Source: Pseudomonas taeanensis MS-3 (lineage in GTDB: Bacteria > Pseudomonadota > Gammaproteobacteria > Pseudomonadales > Pseudomonadaceae). Taken from it: a stretch of DNA of 64,000 nt. Of this stretch, positions 54,161 to 62,370 are shown one piece after another; position 1 is the stretch's first letter, and every line of letters begins with the position of its first letter. The notes under the pieces were generated by a model. That model made no database searches. It worked only from the letters and a program-made list of their open reading frames with translations, and had not been told where the DNA came from. The DNA lies in contig NZ_AWSQ01000001.1 in the NCBI RefSeq assembly GCF_000498575.2, positions 79,153 to 143,152 of the forward strand, read 5' to 3'. Position numbers and translations under genes: made by a program.

Positions 54161-55834
54161 TTAGGCGTTATCCGTCTGGACCTTGACGTCTGCGCCTGCG
54201 ACTTCGCCCGAGTCCATGATCAGCGACTTGAGCACGCCAAGGGTCATCAGCAGTATCACCACACTGAGCGGTAGTGCCGCTGCGATATTGGCGGTCTGCA
54301 GCGCACTGAGGCCGCCGGCGACCAGCAATACCCCGGCGACGAAACCGATCACTGTGCCCCAGAAGATGCGGAAGATCTTCGGCGGCTCCTCGTTACCCAG
54401 GGACAGGATGGTGGTCAGCACCAGGGTGCCGGAGTCGGACGAGGTGACGAACCAGCTGAGCAGCAGGAACACCAGCATGGCCGACAGCAGCCAACCCATG
54501 ACGCCGGTACCGGCGATGCCGTCTGCCGCGGTGAACAGCGCGGCAGGCAGGTTCCAGGCGTTCACCAACTGGACCAACTCGCCGGTGCCGGCGCCGCCCG
54601 CGGCGTTCAACTCCTGATACAGCGCCGAACCGCCGAAGATGCCCAGCCAGACGAAGATGATGAAGGTCGGCACAAACAGCACGCCGAGGACGAACTCACG
54701 CAGGGTGCGGCCGCGCGAGATGCGCGCGATGAACAGGCCGACAAACGGAGCCCAGGCCAGCCACCAGCCCCAGTAGAACACGGTCCAGCCGTTCTGCCAG
54801 GCCGCCGGGCCTTCCTCTTTCGGGAACCACAACCCCATCGGCATGAAATTGGCCAGGTAGCTGCCGAGCGACTCACCAAACATGCTCAGCAGCCAGGTAG
54901 TCGGCCCGCCGAACAGGAAGAAGGCCACCACCAGAGCGGAGATGATGATGTTCCATTCAGAAATGATCTTGATGCCGCGACCCACACCGGACAGGGCGGA
55001 CATGATCGATACGATGGAGATCAGACCGATCAGCACCAGTTGCGTGGTGGTGCCCGGATCGACACCGATCAGGCGCTCCAGTCCCACGGCCATCTGGCTG
55101 ACGCCCAGGCCCAGGGAGGTGGCGATGCCGAACACGCAGCCGAGCACGCCGAACAGGTCGACGACATGACCGATCGGACCGTAGATGCGATCGCCGATGA
55201 AGGGATGCAGCGCCGAGCGCAGGGCCAGCGGCAGCTTCTTGCGGTAGGCGAAATAGGCCAGCGACAGGCCGACGATGGCGTACACCGCCCAGCCATGAAA
55301 GCCCCAGTGAAAATAGGTGACCCGCAGGGCATCCACCGCCCGTGCATGACCAATGGCAGTGGCGCCAGCCAGGTCGGCATAGGGGTTGTTCGGGTAGCCG
55401 AAGGCGCCGCTGTTATCCAGGTAGAAGATCGGCTCGGCGACACCGAAGAACAGGATGCCGATGCCGATGCCGGCGGAGAACAGCATGGAGAACCAGGCAA
55501 AATTGCTGAACTCCGGCCTACTGTCATCGTCGCCGAGGCGCACGCTGCCGTAGCGGGTGAACACCAGCACGAAGCAGACCGCGATGAAGAACACCATAGC
55601 CACCAGGTAGTACCAGCCGAAAATCCCTTCGATCCAGCTGCGAGTGGCGCCGAACAGCTTCCCGGCCAATTCGGTATTGAATCCGGCAAACAGCACGAAC
55701 GCCAAAACCATGACTGCGGACACAATAGTCATGCCCTTGTGCATGCCTTTGAACAGGCCGGTTTTACACAGCAAATCTTCTTTGAACACGGTAGTGCCAG
55801 GGGCGCCACCGAACTTATCTTTTATTGTCGACAT
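54161..55834 (-). CDS. BCCT-family betaine/carnitine/choline-type transporter (DddT candidate)
   Basis: A 557-residue inner-membrane protein with twelve predicted helices. TM1 is MHKGMTIVSAVMVLAFVLFAGFNTELAGKLF; FSAGIGIGILFFGVAEPIFY is the BCCT substrate loop; the Trp box FYWGWWLAWAPFVGLFIARISRGRT is diagnostic. GGAG precedes the ATG. It imports quaternary or sulfonium compounds such as glycine betaine, carnitine, gamma-butyrobetaine or DMSP. It sits between the DddD/LysR pair and the gbbA/carnitine operon and could serve either. The 443-bp gap 55835-56277 upstream of it holds no gene that I can see. Confidence 0.9.
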   Translation of the reverse strand: MSTIKDKFGGAPGTTVFKEDLLCKTGLFKGMHKGMTIVSAVMVLAFVLFAGFNTELAGKLFGATRSWIEGIFGWYYLVAMVFFIAVCFVLVFTRYGSVRLGDDDSRPEFSNFAWFSMLFSAGIGIGILFFGVAEPIFYLDNSGAFGYPNNPYADLAGATAIGHARAVDALRVTYFHWGFHGWAVYAIVGLSLAYFAYRKKLPLALRSALHPFIGDRIYGPIGHVVDLFGVLGCVFGIATSLGLGVSQMAVGLERLIGVDPGTTTQLVLIGLISIVSIMSALSGVGRGIKIISEWNIIISALVVAFFLFGGPTTWLLSMFGESLGSYLANFMPMGLWFPKEEGPAAWQNGWTVFYWGWWLAWAPFVGLFIARISRGRTLREFVLGVLFVPTFIIFVWLGIFGGSALYQELNAAGGAGTGELVQLVNAWNLPAALFTAADGIAGTGVMGWLLSAMLVFLLLSWFVTSSDSGTLVLTTILSLGNEEPPKIFRIFWGTVIGFVAGVLLVAGGLSALQTANIAAALPLSVVILLMTLGVLKSLIMDSGEVAGADVKVQTDNA

Positions 55835-56277
55835 TTACGTGTTCTCCACGGGGAGCTACGGCTAATTTTTGTACTTCTTATGCGTGTCGCTATTTCTCCA
55901 ATTCACTGGAGAAACTCTTCTCGCGCCAGCTGATCTGCCTGGCACCAAACTTTCGCCTCACAAATTGTTCATCGTTCAGCAGTCCCTGGCGCCGATCGAC
56001 GCGTTCCACTGCAGTTTGAACAATCACTCATCACTTACGAGGCATAGGCGCTAGTCACGCTTGTGCGTGGTTTGCGTAATCCGATTCTCAAGTCAGCGGC
56101 TTCAGCTGAAGCGGCCGCATCACGAAAAATTCGGCAAAACCGATACGAAAAGCATTGTCATGAAGAGGAAAAGTCAGCGACAGCAATAAAAACACTGCCT
56201 TTGCCCTCGGTATATTTATGCGTTTCTGCCCAGTTTCATAAACGGGCGGCGTTATGTCTGACTGGCGCGTTATCGCC

Positions 56278-57465
56278 CTAGCGTTGCAGCACATGAATCC
56301 GCGAGAGCAGTTCGTCCCGATCGACATAGCAGCCCTTGAAATGCCGCGCCCCGCTGGCCGGGTCAAATTCAGTGCGAGCATGCAGGGTGCGGCGGTTGTC
56401 GAAGCACCAGAGTTGTCCCGCATCCAGCCTGCGCTGCACACGGAAACGCGGTTCGCGGGTCATGGCGATAAAGCGGCGGTAGGCGCTATACAGCGCTGGC
56501 ATGCGCTCGACCGGTGCATCGAAGGCGCCCCGCAGGAAGTTGCCCATGCGGATCTCACTGACCACGCCATAAGCATCCAGGGCGATGATCGGTGCCAGAC
56601 GGTGGTAATCGCTGTTGCGGCTCCTGTTGCGGAACTCGATGGGCGTTTCACACAGGGTATGGAACAGCTCAGGCGCCTCCTGATGTAAGGCCTCGGCAAT
56701 CGCGAAGCCGTCGACGAAGACACTCTCGCCGCCCGTGGCATCGTTGACCAGGCAATGCAGAAACTGCAGGCCCGGCTGCAGCTCGCGGGTCGGCAGGTCG
56801 GTGTGCAGCGGCAGGTTGAAGGAGGTGTAGGCATTGCTGTCGGCGTCGGCCTTGGACTGCACGTCGAACAGCACGCCGAAGTTGCTCTCGCGGATAAAGG
56901 AGATGCGCTTGGCGAGCGCCGGCAACACGTCCTCGGTGGTCGGCACACCGCGTAGCTGGGTCAGGCCGATGTCGCGCACCGCAAGCAGCCACTGCAGCAG
57001 CGCATCGTCATCCGCCATCACCGCCTGGTAGTCGAACTGCGGCAGCTGCTCGCTCATCTCGGCGCCCCACAGCTGGCTCTGCGGACGCTGCGCGCGGCGC
57101 TCGGCGCGCGAAACCTCATCGTAGGCGTGGGCGCGCAGCCAACCGGGGTGAAAGCGGCTGTGATGGCCGTCCTGCCAATCGATCAGTAGATGGCCTTGCT
57201 CGTCGATGCGGGTGCGCTGGGGATGCAGCTGCTCCGGCACATCGACGATCTCGAACAGCTGCTCGCGGGTCACGCTGTACACGCACTGGCCGCAGGCGCA
57301 GTTGTCGCGCAACCACTGATAGTGGAAGGGACTGACCCGCCCGTCGCTCCAGTGCGTGTCCAGCGCATCGCTCGCAGGGACCAGATTGACCAGGTCGGCG
57401 CTAATCGGATAACTGCGCCAATCGGCGATAGGCGCAGCGTCTAGGGAGGAATCTACAGCGTTCAT
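56278..57465 (-). CDS. gbbA: gamma-butyrobetaine dioxygenase (internal start within the fused frame)
   Basis: Translated from the ATG at 57465, which has AAGGAG with a 7-nt spacer, this gives 395 residues, the normal family length. The N-terminal zinc domain contains WLRDNCACGQC (51-61). The Fe(II) ligands are His221-x-Asp223 and His362 (RTLHART), and the 2-oxoglutarate/C-terminal motif is RHFKGCYVDRDELLSR (374-389). It hydroxylates gamma-butyrobetaine to L-carnitine with O2, 2-oxoglutarate and Fe(II). The operon partners complete the route to glycine betaine. Whether it is made alone, as the fusion, or both is open. Confidence 0.85.
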   Translation of the reverse strand: MNAVDSSLDAAPIADWRSYPISADLVNLVPASDALDTHWSDGRVSPFHYQWLRDNCACGQCVYSVTREQLFEIVDVPEQLHPQRTRIDEQGHLLIDWQDGHHSRFHPGWLRAHAYDEVSRAERRAQRPQSQLWGAEMSEQLPQFDYQAVMADDDALLQWLLAVRDIGLTQLRGVPTTEDVLPALAKRISFIRESNFGVLFDVQSKADADSNAYTSFNLPLHTDLPTRELQPGLQFLHCLVNDATGGESVFVDGFAIAEALHQEAPELFHTLCETPIEFRNRSRNSDYHRLAPIIALDAYGVVSEIRMGNFLRGAFDAPVERMPALYSAYRRFIAMTREPRFRVQRRLDAGQLWCFDNRRTLHARTEFDPASGARHFKGCYVDRDELLSRIHVLQR

Positions 57466-58422
57466 GGCGATCTCCTTATTATTGCTTGCGGAAACACACA
57501 ACGCGTCAGCCAACCAGCCAATCAGCCGCGCATACAGCCTATCCACTTCAGCCACCCGCCCCAGACCGCGCAGGCAGCCATGCACCAACCCATGCCCAGG
57601 CTCAAACAGCACCGCAACGCCATCAGCGGCCAGACGTTCGGCATAGAGCACGCCATCGTCACGCAACGGATCGAACTCCGCGACAGCGACAAAGGCCGCC
57701 GGTAAGCCAGAGAAATTATCTGAAGCCAGCGGTAGGGCGAGAGGGTTCCAACGCTGGTGCTGGTCTGCCAGATACATATCCAGGCAGGCCTGCAGATCAT
57801 CCTGCGAAAGCAGGGGCGCATCAGCGCAACTCAGGTGCGAAGCCAGGAGCTGCGGACTCAGGCCTGGATAGATCAGCACCTGGGCGCAGGGCTGGCGCTG
57901 ACCCGTCTCGCGTAATGCCAGACACAGCGCGACAGCGAGATTACCGCCGGCACTGTCGCCCGCCACAGCCAACAATTCCTGGTTCAATGGCACGCCGAGC
58001 AGGCCGGAGCGCAACGCCTGCCAAACGCTGCGGCAATCGTCGAGCGCTGCGGGAAAAGGCTGCTCCGGGGCCAGGCGGTAAGCGACTGCAACCACGACCA
58101 CGCCAAGCTGCTGCGCCAAGTAGGCGCAGATGAAGTCGTGGGAATCAAGATCGCCAAGCACCCAGCCGCCACCATGCAGATAGAGCAGTCCAGGCCAACC
58201 TTCAGGCGGCGCTGTCCGCGCCGGTACATAGCGGCGTGTCGCCACCCCGGCGATAGGCGCATCGATGACTTCGAGTTCAGTCGGACGCTCCGGGGTAAAC
58301 GCCGCGCACAACGCCCGATAAACCTCGCGCTGTGCGGCCAGCGAGTTGTCCGGCGAGTTAAACGCCAGGCAGTCGGCAACGAAATCCTTCATCTGTGCAG
58401 AAAGCGGGTAGTTACCAGACAT
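56278..58422 (-). CDS. fused HSL-type hydrolase / gamma-butyrobetaine dioxygenase open frame
   Basis: A continuous 714-residue frame. Residues 1-319 are a complete hormone-sensitive-lipase-type alpha/beta hydrolase: HGGGW oxyanion motif at 83-87, GDSAGGN with Ser157, Asp251 and His281. Residues 320-714 are a complete gamma-butyrobetaine dioxygenase (see separate entry). The junction contains the gbbA ribosome site (AAGGAG) and ATG, and TAATAA occurs there in a different frame, so the fusion may come from a small indel that removed the hydrolase stop. GGAG precedes ATG 58422. The hydrolase may free carnitine from acylcarnitines; from memory a lipolytic enzyme heads the same operon in P. aeruginosa (PA5384). 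Both domains keep their catalytic residues. Confidence 0.75.
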   Translation of the reverse strand: MSGNYPLSAQMKDFVADCLAFNSPDNSLAAQREVYRALCAAFTPERPTELEVIDAPIAGVATRRYVPARTAPPEGWPGLLYLHGGGWVLGDLDSHDFICAYLAQQLGVVVVAVAYRLAPEQPFPAALDDCRSVWQALRSGLLGVPLNQELLAVAGDSAGGNLAVALCLALRETGQRQPCAQVLIYPGLSPQLLASHLSCADAPLLSQDDLQACLDMYLADQHQRWNPLALPLASDNFSGLPAAFVAVAEFDPLRDDGVLYAERLAADGVAVLFEPGHGLVHGCLRGLGRVAEVDRLYARLIGWLADALCVSASNNKEIAMNAVDSSLDAAPIADWRSYPISADLVNLVPASDALDTHWSDGRVSPFHYQWLRDNCACGQCVYSVTREQLFEIVDVPEQLHPQRTRIDEQGHLLIDWQDGHHSRFHPGWLRAHAYDEVSRAERRAQRPQSQLWGAEMSEQLPQFDYQAVMADDDALLQWLLAVRDIGLTQLRGVPTTEDVLPALAKRISFIRESNFGVLFDVQSKADADSNAYTSFNLPLHTDLPTRELQPGLQFLHCLVNDATGGESVFVDGFAIAEALHQEAPELFHTLCETPIEFRNRSRNSDYHRLAPIIALDAYGVVSEIRMGNFLRGAFDAPVERMPALYSAYRRFIAMTREPRFRVQRRLDAGQLWCFDNRRTLHARTEFDPASGARHFKGCYVDRDELLSRIHVLQR

Positions 58423-58522
58423 CGACACTCCAGAGGGCCGAGCAGACCCGTTGTTCAACACATAAGTGACAAGCGTCCAGGGCCTGTTGGCAACGCCACG
58501 CATTGCCAGCGCGAGCGCCCGC

Positions 58523-59011
58523 TTAACTCGCGCGAGCAGGCAGGCCGATCAATCGGCCAACATAGGCTGAGGGGGGCAGGAGCCTATGTGCTTCGCCCAG
58601 CTGAACCACACGTGACTCCACCTCGGCGGCAAATACTGCGGGACGCCCCGTTTGGCTATCCATATTCATCAGCATCTGCTCGCTAGCGGCCAGTAGTTCA
58701 TCTCCCCCGGGGTAATAAAGACCGTGGTGGATGTGCAGACGCTTGCGATCGTGGGCCAGCACCTGAGTACGCACTTCCACCTCGGCACCGAGCTTTACCT
58801 CGGCCAGGTAATTCAGATGGCACTCCAGGGTGTACAGGGTGTGCCCGGTGCGAGCGCGACCCGCCTCATCCAGGCCGAGGTGATCCATCAGCGAATCGGT
58901 GGCGAAACTGAAAATCAGCAGGTAGAAGGCATCGCGCAGATGGCCGTTGTAGTCCACCCATTCGGGCAGGACCGGGGTCTGGTAGGTAGTGAGGGCTGTC
59001 GGCGTGGGCAT
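58523..59011 (-). CDS. cdhB: betainyl-CoA thioesterase CdhB (hotdog fold)
   Basis: A 162-residue 4HBT-type hotdog thioesterase with the typical VDYNGHLRDAFYLLIFSFATDSLMDHLG segment: Asp in VDYNGH is the catalytic acid and the long helix follows. In the carnitine pathway CdhB hydrolyses betainyl-CoA to glycine betaine and CoA. AGG eight bases before ATG 59011 supports this start. It lies between the hydrolase (100 bp) and cdhA (95 bp), as in the P. aeruginosa carnitine operon. Confidence 0.88.
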   Translation of the reverse strand: MPTPTALTTYQTPVLPEWVDYNGHLRDAFYLLIFSFATDSLMDHLGLDEAGRARTGHTLYTLECHLNYLAEVKLGAEVEVRTQVLAHDRKRLHIHHGLYYPGGDELLAASEQMLMNMDSQTGRPAVFAAEVESRVVQLGEAHRLLPPSAYVGRLIGLPARAS

Positions 59012-59106
59012 GGGGCAATACCTGCAATCATCTGTTCTGGAAGGCCTACGCCCCAACCTTACCGTTCGCACGGCAAAGCTGGGCGAGTGTCCACGTTAGC
59101 AATAGC

Positions 59107-60072
59107 TCAGTCGGCGAAGTCGAAGCCGTGCTTGGCCTTGGTTGCCTTGATCGCGTCCATCACCGCCATCAGGCAATCGTCACGGTAGCGTTCCAGCTCG
59201 GCGATGCTGCGCTCGCCCTGTTGCTCTGTAGTGCCGTCCACCACGCTGTCGATCAGGCCGTCGGTGAGTTCCGGCGCCTCGAGGTAGGTCCAGGGCAGTT
59301 TCAGCGCCGGGCCGAACTGCGACATGAAGTGGCGCATGCCGGCATTGCCGCCCGCCAGGGTATAGGTCAGGAAGCTGCCCATGAACGACCAGCGCAAGCC
59401 GGCACCGAAGCGGATCGCATCGTCGATCTCACCGGTGGTGGCCACACCGTCATTGACCAGGTGCAGCGACTCGCGCCACAGCGCCTCGAGCAGGCGGTCG
59501 GCGATGAAGCCCGGTACTTCCTTGCGCACGTGCAGCGGGCGCATGCCCAGGGAGGTATAGACCTGAATGGCTGCCTGCACCGCTTCCGGCGCGGTCTTCT
59601 CGCCACCCACAACTTCCACCAACGGCAACAGGTACACCGGGTTGAACGGGTGACCGACCACGCAGCGCTCGGGGTGCACGGCGTCGGCGTAGAACTCGCT
59701 GGGCAGCAGGCCCGAGGTGCTCGAACCGATCAGCACGTTGGGACGCGCCGCGGCGCTGATCTTGGCATGCAGGTCGAGCTTGAGCTCCAGGCGCTCGGGA
59801 GCGCTTTCCTGGATGAAGTCGGCGTCCTTCACACAGCCCTCGATGGTCGCCTCGAAACGCAGCCTTTGTTGCGATGCGCCGGGCGCCAAACCCTGCTGTT
59901 CCAAAGCCGGCCAGGCGTTGGCGATGCGCTCACGCAGCGCCGCTTCGGCGCCAGGTGCCGGGTCCCAGGCCACTACGTCGAGGCCATGGGCCAGGGCGCG
60001 GGCGATCCAGCCAGCGCCAATCACGCCTGTGCCGAGGGCGGCGAAAGTTTTTAGTTCGGTGATAAAGGCCAT
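59107..60072 (-). CDS. cdhA: L-carnitine dehydrogenase CdhA
   Basis: A 321-residue NAD-dependent dehydrogenase of the 3-hydroxyacyl-CoA dehydrogenase family. The Rossmann motif is [27 protein letters not shown] (about residues 11-37). [39 protein letters not shown] and [23 protein letters not shown] carry the catalytic Ser/His/Asn elements. It oxidises L-carnitine to 3-dehydrocarnitine. GGAGCC precedes ATG 60072. A REP-like hairpin separates it from cdhC. Confidence 0.93.
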   Translation of the reverse strand: MAFITELKTFAALGTGVIGAGWIARALAHGLDVVAWDPAPGAEAALRERIANAWPALEQQGLAPGASQQRLRFEATIEGCVKDADFIQESAPERLELKLDLHAKISAAARPNVLIGSSTSGLLPSEFYADAVHPERCVVGHPFNPVYLLPLVEVVGGEKTAPEAVQAAIQVYTSLGMRPLHVRKEVPGFIADRLLEALWRESLHLVNDGVATTGEIDDAIRFGAGLRWSFMGSFLTYTLAGGNAGMRHFMSQFGPALKLPWTYLEAPELTDGLIDSVVDGTTEQQGERSIAELERYRDDCLMAVMDAIKATKAKHGFDFAD

Positions 60073-60088
60073 GGCGGCTCCTGCTTGG

Positions 60089-60147
60089 GTAGCCCGGATG
60101 TCATCCGGGCTGGTCATTCGATCTGTCCCGGATTGCATCCGGGCTAC
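60089..60147. repeat. REP-like hairpin inside the carnitine operon
   Basis: GTAGCCCGGATGTCATCCGG and CCGGATTGCATCCGGGCTAC face each other between cdhC and cdhA. Same family as 24719-24770. Confidence 0.85.
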
Positions 60148-60172
60148 CGACGGCTTGAGTAGGGGTGAACGC

Positions 60173-61060
60173 TCAGCCGCGGGGCTTGAGGTTCATCTTG
60201 GCGCGGCCTTCGGCCGGGGTCAGGACGCGACCGCCGAGGCGCTCGATGATCTCCACCGCGCGCTGGACCAGGCTGCCATTGGTGGCCGGTACGCCCTTGT
60301 CCAGCCAGATGTTGTCTTCCAGACCGACCCGCACGTGACCGCCGAGCAGCATGGCCTGGGCAAGCATCGGCATCTGCAGACGACCGATGCCGAAGCCGGC
60401 CCAGGTGGCGCCAGCCGGCAGGTTGTCGGCCATGGCCTTCATGGTGGTGGTGTCGGCCGGGGCGCCCCATGGGATGCCCAGGCAGATCTGGAAGATCGGA
60501 TCGTCGAGCAGGCCTTCCTTCATCATCTGTTTGGCGAACCACAGGTGACCGGTGTCGAAGATTTCCAGTTCGGCCTTAACGCCCAGCTCGGTGATGCGCT
60601 TGGCACCGGCACGCAGCTGCGCCGGAGTGGCGACGTAGATGTAGTCACCGTCACCGAAGTTCAGGGTGCCGCAGTCCAGGGTGCAGATTTCCGGGCGCAG
60701 TTCCTCGATATGCGCCAGGCGGGTCAACGGGCCGACCAGGTCGGAACCGGTGCCAAACTCCATGGGCTGCTCGCCCGGGCCGATCTCCAGATCGCCGCCC
60801 ATGCCGGCGGTGAGGTTGATGATCACGTCGGTGTCGCTCTCGCGGATGCGCTCGACCACCTCGCGGTACAGCGCCACGTCACGGCTGCCCTTGCCAGTCT
60901 TGGGGTCGCGCACATGGCAGTGGGCGACGGTGGCACCGGCCTTGGCGGCTTCGATGGCGGCGTCGGCGATCTGCTTGGGGGTCACCGGAATAGCCGGATG
61001 ACGGCCCACAGTGTCGCCTGCACCGGTCACAGCACAGGTGACGATGATTTCGTAGTTCAT
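60173..61060 (-). CDS. cdhC: 3-dehydrocarnitine:acetyl-CoA trimethylamine transferase CdhC (BKACE family)
   Basis: A 295-residue BKACE enzyme. It begins [52 protein letters not shown]; His47 and His49 of HCHVRD are zinc ligands. [14 protein letters not shown] and [14 protein letters not shown] are family signatures. CdhC converts 3-dehydrocarnitine and acetyl-CoA to betainyl-CoA and acetoacetate. AAGGAAG precedes the ATG. It lies 100 bp upstream of cdhA and 96 bp downstream of caiX. Confidence 0.93.
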   Translation of the reverse strand: MNYEIIVTCAVTGAGDTVGRHPAIPVTPKQIADAAIEAAKAGATVAHCHVRDPKTGKGSRDVALYREVVERIRESDTDVIINLTAGMGGDLEIGPGEQPMEFGTGSDLVGPLTRLAHIEELRPEICTLDCGTLNFGDGDYIYVATPAQLRAGAKRITELGVKAELEIFDTGHLWFAKQMMKEGLLDDPIFQICLGIPWGAPADTTTMKAMADNLPAGATWAGFGIGRLQMPMLAQAMLLGGHVRVGLEDNIWLDKGVPATNGSLVQRAVEIIERLGGRVLTPAEGRAKMNLKPRG

Positions 61061-61156
61061 GGATGTCTCTTCCTTAATCAGGGCGAGTGGGTGCCGTACG
61101 CCTGCATGGGCGTACGGCAGAGTTTGGGTTCGGGAAATCAGAAGGCGCGGAGTGGC

Positions 61157-62095
61157 TTACTTGAGCGCGGCCTGCACGGCAGCAGCGCCATCCTTGCCAT
61201 CGAAGGTGGTCACTCCAGCCAGAAACCGACTCAGCTCCTGAGGGTTGTCCTTCAGCCATTGGCGTGCCACGTCCTTTGGCTCCTTGCGGTCCATAATCGG
61301 CTTCATCATCTCGCTTTCCTGAGCGGAGCTGAAACTCAGATTGCCTAGCAGGCGGTCGACATTCGGGCAGCGCTCGGCGTAGGTTGGTGCTGCAACAGTC
61401 CAGACGGTGGCGGCACCCTCATTCGCGCCGAATACATCCTGGCTGCCGGTCAGGTAGGTCAGCTCCATTTGAAGATTCATCGGGTGCGGCTTCCAGCCGA
61501 CAAACACAATCGGACGTTCACGCTTAACCGCACGACTGACGGCAGCCAGCATTGCCGCCTCACTGGACTCAATCAGCTTGAAACCACCGAGGCCGAACTG
61601 GTTGCTGTCGATCATCTTCTGGATGTTAGTGTTGGCACCAGTGCCTGGCTCAATACCGTAGATCTTGCCGTCCAGCTGATCCTTGAACTTGGCGATATCG
61701 GCGAAAGTCTTCAGCCCTGCTTCAGCGGCATAGCTGGGTACCGCCAGCGTGGCGATGGCATCTGCAAGGCTGGGCTCGGCCGAGACTTTAACCACGCCCT
61801 TGTCGAGGAACGGTTTGATATTGTCGTCCATCGCCGGCTTCCAGTAGCCGAGGAAGAAGTCGATCTGGTTCTTGCTGATACCGGAAAACACGATTTGCTG
61901 CGAAGCGGTGGTCTGGGTGGTTGTATAGCCCAGGCCATCGAGTAGAGTGCTGGCCACGGCGGTGGTAGCGACCACGTCAGTCCAGCCAACCAGGCCGATA
62001 CGTGCCTTTTGGCAGCTGGCATCCTCTGCTGCCAGGAGCGACGAGCTGAACAAACCGAGCAAACAGCAACCGGCGACTAGCTTTAGACTTTTCAT
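61157..62095 (-). CDS. caiX: carnitine/betaine ABC transporter substrate-binding protein CaiX
   Basis: A 312-residue periplasmic binding protein of the OpuAC/ProX family. The signal peptide is MKSLKLVAGCCLLGLFSSSLLAAED. Trp residues for the quaternary-ammonium cage appear in GLVGWTDVVATT, LGYWKPAMDD and VFVGWKPHPMNL. CaiX delivers carnitine to the CbcWV permease, which is encoded elsewhere. Two starts are plausible: ATG 62095 (GAGG 8 bp upstream, good signal peptide) and ATG 62116, which has AAGGA right after an AACAACAA motif. It is first in the operon. Confidence 0.9.
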   Translation of the reverse strand: MKSLKLVAGCCLLGLFSSSLLAAEDASCQKARIGLVGWTDVVATTAVASTLLDGLGYTTTQTTASQQIVFSGISKNQIDFFLGYWKPAMDDNIKPFLDKGVVKVSAEPSLADAIATLAVPSYAAEAGLKTFADIAKFKDQLDGKIYGIEPGTGANTNIQKMIDSNQFGLGGFKLIESSEAAMLAAVSRAVKRERPIVFVGWKPHPMNLQMELTYLTGSQDVFGANEGAATVWTVAAPTYAERCPNVDRLLGNLSFSSAQESEMMKPIMDRKEPKDVARQWLKDNPQELSRFLAGVTTFDGKDGAAAVQAALK

Positions 62096-62127
62096 CAATA
62101 CGCCCTCGTGTGGCATTTGGATTTTCC

Positions 62128-62135
62128 TTGTTGTT
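62128..62135 (-). promoter_or_regulatory. Hfq/Crc-type motif AACAACAA before caiX
   Basis: On the minus strand AACAACAA joins directly to a GGA ribosome-site core, upstream of both caiX start codons. This is the classical catabolite-repression-control placement in Pseudomonas and would put carnitine use under carbon-source control. Confidence 0.55.
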
Positions 62136-62370
62136 GTCCCAGAGCGCGAGGCCCCATCGCATACTCGGGCCTCAGTTCACTCGCTGGAGTAACATTACTA
62201 AGCGCCGCCAGGCGACAATCAAACTAAAGCGACCTTCTGTTGACCTGCCCCGACCTCATTGATCAGGATGACCGCCAGCGCATCCATCAGCCGCTCAGTA
62301 CTCATTTCCGCTCACGGCCAGAGCGAATTGTTCCCAGGATGTTCGCGCCCGAGCCAGGAGCGAGGCTGCC

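Noticed and set aside
59717..61348. 543-codon plus-strand frame opposite cdhA and cdhC
   Set aside because: Spans two conserved minus-strand genes and has no recognisable domain.
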